Positions 41,165 through 43,926 of a stretch of 43,926 bases of DNA are shown in pieces. The stretch's first letter is position 1. The number at the start of each line of letters is the position of its first letter. Source of the stretch: Paludisphaera rhizosphaerae (GTDB lineage: Bacteria > Planctomycetota > Planctomycetia > Isosphaerales > Isosphaeraceae); contig NZ_JAALCR010000041.1 of NCBI RefSeq assembly GCF_011065895.1, forward strand, positions 1 to 43,926. The letters run 5' to 3'. A program made the position numbers and the translations under genes. Under the pieces are notes generated by a model. That model was not told where the DNA came from, did no database searches, and saw nothing but the letters and a program-made list of their open reading frames with translations.

Positions 41165-41677
41165 CCCATGACGCTTCGGTCTCAGACCGGGAACCTGAAA
41201 GCGTGAGCTTCCTGGCTTTGCCCTGTCCCGTCCCCTTCATCCTCGCCCCTCGCTCTTGAAGGGGGCGGGGATGAAGGGGATGGGGCTGGGCACCCGGTCC
41301 GGCCGTCGGCAGCACCACAGCCGCTGTCCTGTTTAGCTGACTCCGAGCCCCCTCGACCTTCGGCGGCAGGAGCCGCCGAAACCGTCCCGGAGGGACACCC
41401 TCTGAGGCGACGGGGTCCAGTCAAGGAACATGACGAGCAGGATGCTCGGCGTGTTCCTTGCCCCGGCGCCGGTCTGGTTGTCCGGCAGGGCAGGAGGCCG
41501 ACAGCCCCCCGGTTTGGGGTTCAGAAAGTGTTCCACGCGTTCCACGGCCGAAAGTCGGAGTCGATTTTTGCTGTCCCACCGGCAGGCTAACCCATTGAAT
41601 CTCCTGGGCACAACCCAGTGGGACACCTGACGTTGGACGCTCGAACAAAGCGACTGTTCCAAGGTGCCCGAATCGAA
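41165..41677. other. gene-free region with large inverted repeat
   Basis: No convincing gene is seen. TCCCCTTCATCCTCGCCCC (41231-41249) and its reverse complement with one mismatch (41262-41280) make a strong 19-bp hairpin with a 12-nt loop. Short GTTCC motifs recur (for example near 41451, 41531, 41543, 41656), but not with iteron spacing. Small open frames on both strands lack ribosome sites and family features. Confidence 0.5.
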
Positions 41678-41705
41678 TTGACACACATTATAAAATAAAT
41701 ATATG
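41678..41705 (+). promoter_or_regulatory. promoter of the Phd/PIN toxin-antitoxin operon
   Basis: TTGACA (41678-41683), a 16-nt spacer, and TATATG (41700-41705) form a good sigma-70-type promoter in AT-rich DNA. The predicted start is about 32 nt before the antitoxin ATG. TAAACTAGACTAA just downstream may be an operator for the antitoxin. Confidence 0.6.
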
Positions 41706-41743
41706 ATGAATTGACTAAACTAGACTAAGCCAGGTATGGTCCT

Positions 41744-42001
41744 ATGGACGTCACGAACATCCACGAGGCTAAGACGCACCTCTCAAAGCTCCTCGAACGA
41801 GTTGAGCAGGGAGAGGAAATCGTCATCGCTCGTGCTGGTCGTCCGGTCGCGAAGCTCGTGCCTTACGAAGCGGCTCATGAACGACGGAAAGGGGGTCAGC
41901 TTCGGGGCCGGATTTGGATGGCTCCGGATTTCGACGAGCTGCCGGAGGGGTTCGCTGAAGCTTTTGGAATAACCTCAGTCAAAGACGATGTACTCGCTTG
42001 A
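41744..42001 (+). CDS. Phd/YefM-type antitoxin
   Basis: 85 aa. The N-terminal Phd/YefM fold is seen in MDVTNIHEAKTHLSKLLERV, then GEEIVIARAGRPVAKLVPY, the DNA-binding part that represses the operon. The C-terminal RGRIWMAPDFDELPEGFAEA, about 50-80, is the toxin-wrapping peptide typical of antitoxins paired with PIN toxins. Its end overlaps the toxin start by 14 bp, ensuring coupled translation. Confidence 0.92.
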   Translation: MDVTNIHEAKTHLSKLLERVEQGEEIVIARAGRPVAKLVPYEAAHERRKGGQLRGRIWMAPDFDELPEGFAEAFGITSVKDDVLA

Positions 42002-42362
42002 TACCCATACCTTCCTTTGGTGGCTCGATACTCCTGAACAACTGAAGCCGGCGACCCGAGAAATCATCGAGGACCCAACAAATTTAATTTATGTGAGTGC
42101 CGCCGTTAGCTGGGAAATCACGGTCAAGAGAGCCCTCAAAAAGCTTTCGTTCGAGCACGACTTTGAAGCCGTGATTGCCCTGAACAACTTCCTGCCTCTC
42201 CCGATTACGGTCCATCACACGCTCGCTCTCGACAAATTGCCAAACCACCATCGGGACCCGTTCGACCGAATCCTTGTGGCTCAAGCCTTGTCCGGCGGCT
42301 TCACGCTCGTCACGCGGGATCCAGATATTCCGAAATACGGCGTGCCTGTCCTGGCCGCGTGA
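41988..42362 (+). CDS. vapC: VapC-like PIN-domain toxin
   Basis: 124 aa, complete PIN ribonuclease. The four acidic positions are D5 in MYSLDTHTFLWW, E in SAAVSWEITVKRAL, D in HHRDPFDRILVAQAL and D in FTLVTRDPDIPKYG. VapC toxins cleave tRNA or rRNA when the antitoxin is lost, stabilising the plasmid. It is convergent with the relaxase gene, about 365 bp away. Confidence 0.93.
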   Translation: MYSLDTHTFLWWLDTPEQLKPATREIIEDPTNLIYVSAAVSWEITVKRALKKLSFEHDFEAVIALNNFLPLPITVHHTLALDKLPNHHRDPFDRILVAQALSGGFTLVTRDPDIPKYGVPVLAA

Positions 42363-42523
42363 GCGGGCCGGAAAACCCGAGTCATCAATAAAACTGCATT
42401 TGAAACCGGCTGGTAATTCTGCTTCGGATATTGGGATTTCCTGGGGGCGGAAACCCGGAAAACCACCCCCAAAACCCCAATTCCGTAAGTCCTTGTCATC
42501 ATTACGCTTCGGCGTAATGGACA
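42363..42523. other. intergenic inverted repeats near the relaxase 3' end
   Basis: No gene is seen. A nested imperfect inverted repeat spans 42430-42481 (ATTGGG/CCCAAT outside, TGGGGG/CCCCCA inside). A second hairpin at 42494-42523 has CATTACGC, loop TTCG, GCGTAATG with outer TGTC/GACA pairs; the C(UUCG)G tetraloop is unusually stable. They may terminate the toxin transcript or be parts of an oriT. Confidence 0.5.
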
Positions 42524-42726
42524 GGTGTGCGGTTTAGGTGATGGGAGTATGTAAGAGGCGTGCGTGCTGAGGGTGGCAGAGGTGGCGTCCGTGCGTGTGA
42601 GGAGTCGTTGGGAGTGAGGTGTCGGGGGTGGTCGTGAGTGAGTGAGGAGCGAGGTGCGGGGGGCGTCGCGGGGCGTGAGGTGAGAGGCGAGGTGCGTCGG
42701 GGGAGCGTGAGAGAGGGTAGAGGGTG
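42524..42726 (-). terminator. C-rich, G-poor region, candidate Rho-dependent terminator
   Basis: Immediately after the relaxase stop, the leftward transcript would be strongly C/T/A-rich and G-poor for about 200 nt, for example CTCTCTCTAACACCC, then repeated CACCTC and CTCACTCAC. A C-over-G bubble of this kind is the usual mark of a Rho loading site. No stem with T-run is present here. Open frames in this stretch reflect the composition, not coding. Confidence 0.5.
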
Positions 42727-43926
42727 TTAGAGAGAGAGCGAGGGGCCGTGGTCGTGTCGGTGGCCTTGGTCTTGGGACTGCTCCCTTTTTACCCCGTGCC
42801 GCGGGTCGTCGGAAATCGAGTGCTCGACCTGGCCCGCGGGCCTGTCGACGATGGCGTGGGCCATCGTCTTGGGCCGCTCGCGTGCGGCGGCACGCACGAG
42901 GTCGGCGAGCTCCTTCCCGGCGGTGTCCTTGTCGCAGAAAAGGTGCGTCGAAAATACCGAGCGGCTCGCCTGGACGTAGGTCATGTGTCGGTCGGTGAAC
43001 ATGCCGCCGAGCAGGACGTGGACGTGGTCCAAGGTAGCACCCTGGGCTTTGAAGGTGGTCGAGGCGTAGCCGAGCCGCAGCTTCTCGGGCTGGTACCGGT
43101 TGAAGGCCACGTCGATTTCTCGGTCGTCGTCCTCGAGCCGCACGCGGATTTTCTTTCGGTCCGGGTCGACGTCGACGACGGTTCCGCCGTCGCCGTTCGA
43201 GACGCCGAGCGGCTTCGAGTTTAGGAGGAATTGGAGCCTGTCGCCGGGGTGGAAATTGACCCCGTTCGCATGAATTTTCTTTTCTCCGTCCACCTCGCCG
43301 GCCCGAATCCGCTCGGCCTGGGCCAGCACGTTGAGCTGCTTCACCTCGCAATTGAGCGACGCGAGCATCAGGACCGAATCGGGTTTGAAGATGCCCCCGT
43401 CCGCCTTCCACTGCTCGACGAGCTCGGCCATCGCCTGCGTCCGCGTCTTCGCGATGTGGACGAGCCCCCGTTGCCTGAAGGCGTCTATCGCTTCCTGCGA
43501 GTTCCCAGCCCGGAAGTCGGTCACGGCCTGCCTCTGCCACGGCTCGTTCTGCCGCCGCACCGTCGTGAGCTCCGCCTCTTTCAGGGCGTCGCCCATGTAC
43601 CGGAAAGGTCCTCCGGCCATGATGGGCTGAATCTGCACCCTGTCGCCCGCGAGGACGAGCCGGGACCCTTCGGCGTCCGCGAGGTATTTGCTGAGTCGGG
43701 CCATGTGCTTCGTGCCGACCATGCCGGCCTCGTCGACGACGACGACGGAGCGGCCGTCGAGCGAGACCTCGCCGCGGTCGAGTCGGTTCAGCAACCCGTC
43801 GAGGGTGCCGGACTTGATGCCGGTCCCGCGTTCGAGCCGCTTCGCGGTCTTCGCCGCGACCGTGGCGCCGATGACTTCGCGTCCCTCTGATTCCCAAATC
43901 TCGCGACACGTCTCGAGGGTCCACGT
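42727..43926 (-). CDS. MobF relaxase, C-terminal helicase part (continues from base 1)
   Basis: The last 399 codons of the relaxase begun at 1392. From base 43926 the frame reads TWTLETCREIWESEGREVIG, completing Walker A (GVAGSGK at the other end plus T). The RecD/TraI-like helicase motifs follow: SVVVVDEAGMVG (Walker B), LVLAGDRVQIQPI (motif III), TTVRRQNEPWQRQAVTDF, and RLGYASTTFKAQGATLDHV with YVQASRSVF (motifs V/VI). The tail is short and His/Arg-rich (QGHRHDHGPSLSL). There is only one helicase domain and no large C-terminal extension. Confidence 0.93.
   Translation of the reverse strand, partial: TWTLETCREIWESEGREVIGATVAAKTAKRLERGTGIKSGTLDGLLNRLDRGEVSLDGRSVVVVDEAGMVGTKHMARLSKYLADAEGSRLVLAGDRVQIQPIMAGGPFRYMGDALKEAELTTVRRQNEPWQRQAVTDFRAGNSQEAIDAFRQRGLVHIAKTRTQAMAELVEQWKADGGIFKPDSVLMLASLNCEVKQLNVLAQAERIRAGEVDGEKKIHANGVNFHPGDRLQFLLNSKPLGVSNGDGGTVVDVDPDRKKIRVRLEDDDREIDVAFNRYQPEKLRLGYASTTFKAQGATLDHVHVLLGGMFTDRHMTYVQASRSVFSTHLFCDKDTAGKELADLVRAAARERPKTMAHAIVDRPAGQVEHSISDDPRHGVKREQSQDQGHRHDHGPSLSL

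Noticed and set aside
41421-41684. 87-aa minus-strand gene
   Set aside because: No ribosome site, no conserved motif and composition like the surrounding non-coding DNA.
42281-43924. 547-codon minus-strand open frame over the relaxase end
   Set aside because: It is a different frame from the helicase motifs and mostly repeats Arg/Pro/His; the true frame is 43926-42727.

Overview
This window reads as a complete, circular, GC-rich plasmid (43,926 bp) from a planctomycete, most plausibly of the Isosphaeraceae/Gemmataceae type. Circularity is seen directly. The minus strand leaving base 1 in mid-gene continues in frame from base 43926, rebuilding an uninterrupted MobF relaxase of about 863 codons whose Walker A lysine and threonine lie on either side of the join. 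The planctomycete assignment is inferred from three DUF1559 prepilin-like proteins with the H-x9-DG motif, small zinc-ribbon proteins typical of that phylum, and base composition. No rRNA, tRNA, CRISPR array or insertion sequence was recognised.

Backbone (about 33.4-43.9 kb and 1-1.4 kb). On the minus strand lie a RepA-type initiator with eight GTTCCCC iterons and an attenuator-like leader hairpin, a coupling-protein-like ATPase with two companions, and the relaxase. On the plus strand are ParA, two ribbon-helix-helix proteins and a dispersed array of CGCGTACGCG palindromes (likely centromere), plus a Phd/PIN toxin-antitoxin pair. No mating-pair genes (VirB4, VirB6, VirB11, pilins) are seen, so the plasmid looks mobilisable rather than self-conjugative.

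1.4-16 kb, accessory and probably defensive. A three-gene operon encodes what looks like a split, membrane-anchored Cas4-like nuclease. A two-peptide operon has a promoter whose 17-bp spacer is exactly a palindromic operator. A minus-strand cluster carries XRE-ImmA/IrrE, a PIN protein, ArdC, and a Tat-exported protein with a coupled partner. Three small plus-strand genes follow (DUF1883, zinc ribbon, conserved hypothetical). A protein with a HEPN-like motif is convergent with a 1036-aa SIR2-STAND-TPR protein. A tyrosine recombinase operon closes the region.

16-25 kb, plus-strand cargo for the envelope and metals: three DUF1559 proteins, a DUF4198-FmdE-like protein, a CbiM/NikM ECF permease with fused PDGLE domain, a Cys-rich secreted protein, a redoxin, a PepSY membrane protein and a YHS-DJ-1 fusion. 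No ECF ATPase or T component is present, so the permease would need chromosomal partners.

25-33.4 kb, accessory: four small minus-strand genes including a CxxC protein, a J-domain protein, a second tyrosine recombinase operon carrying an ADP-ribosyltransferase-like gene, a putAbiC-like membrane protein, a second XRE-ImmA/IrrE pair, and small hypotheticals. The two recombinase operons share the same palindromic control block although they are 13 kb apart and otherwise carry different first genes.
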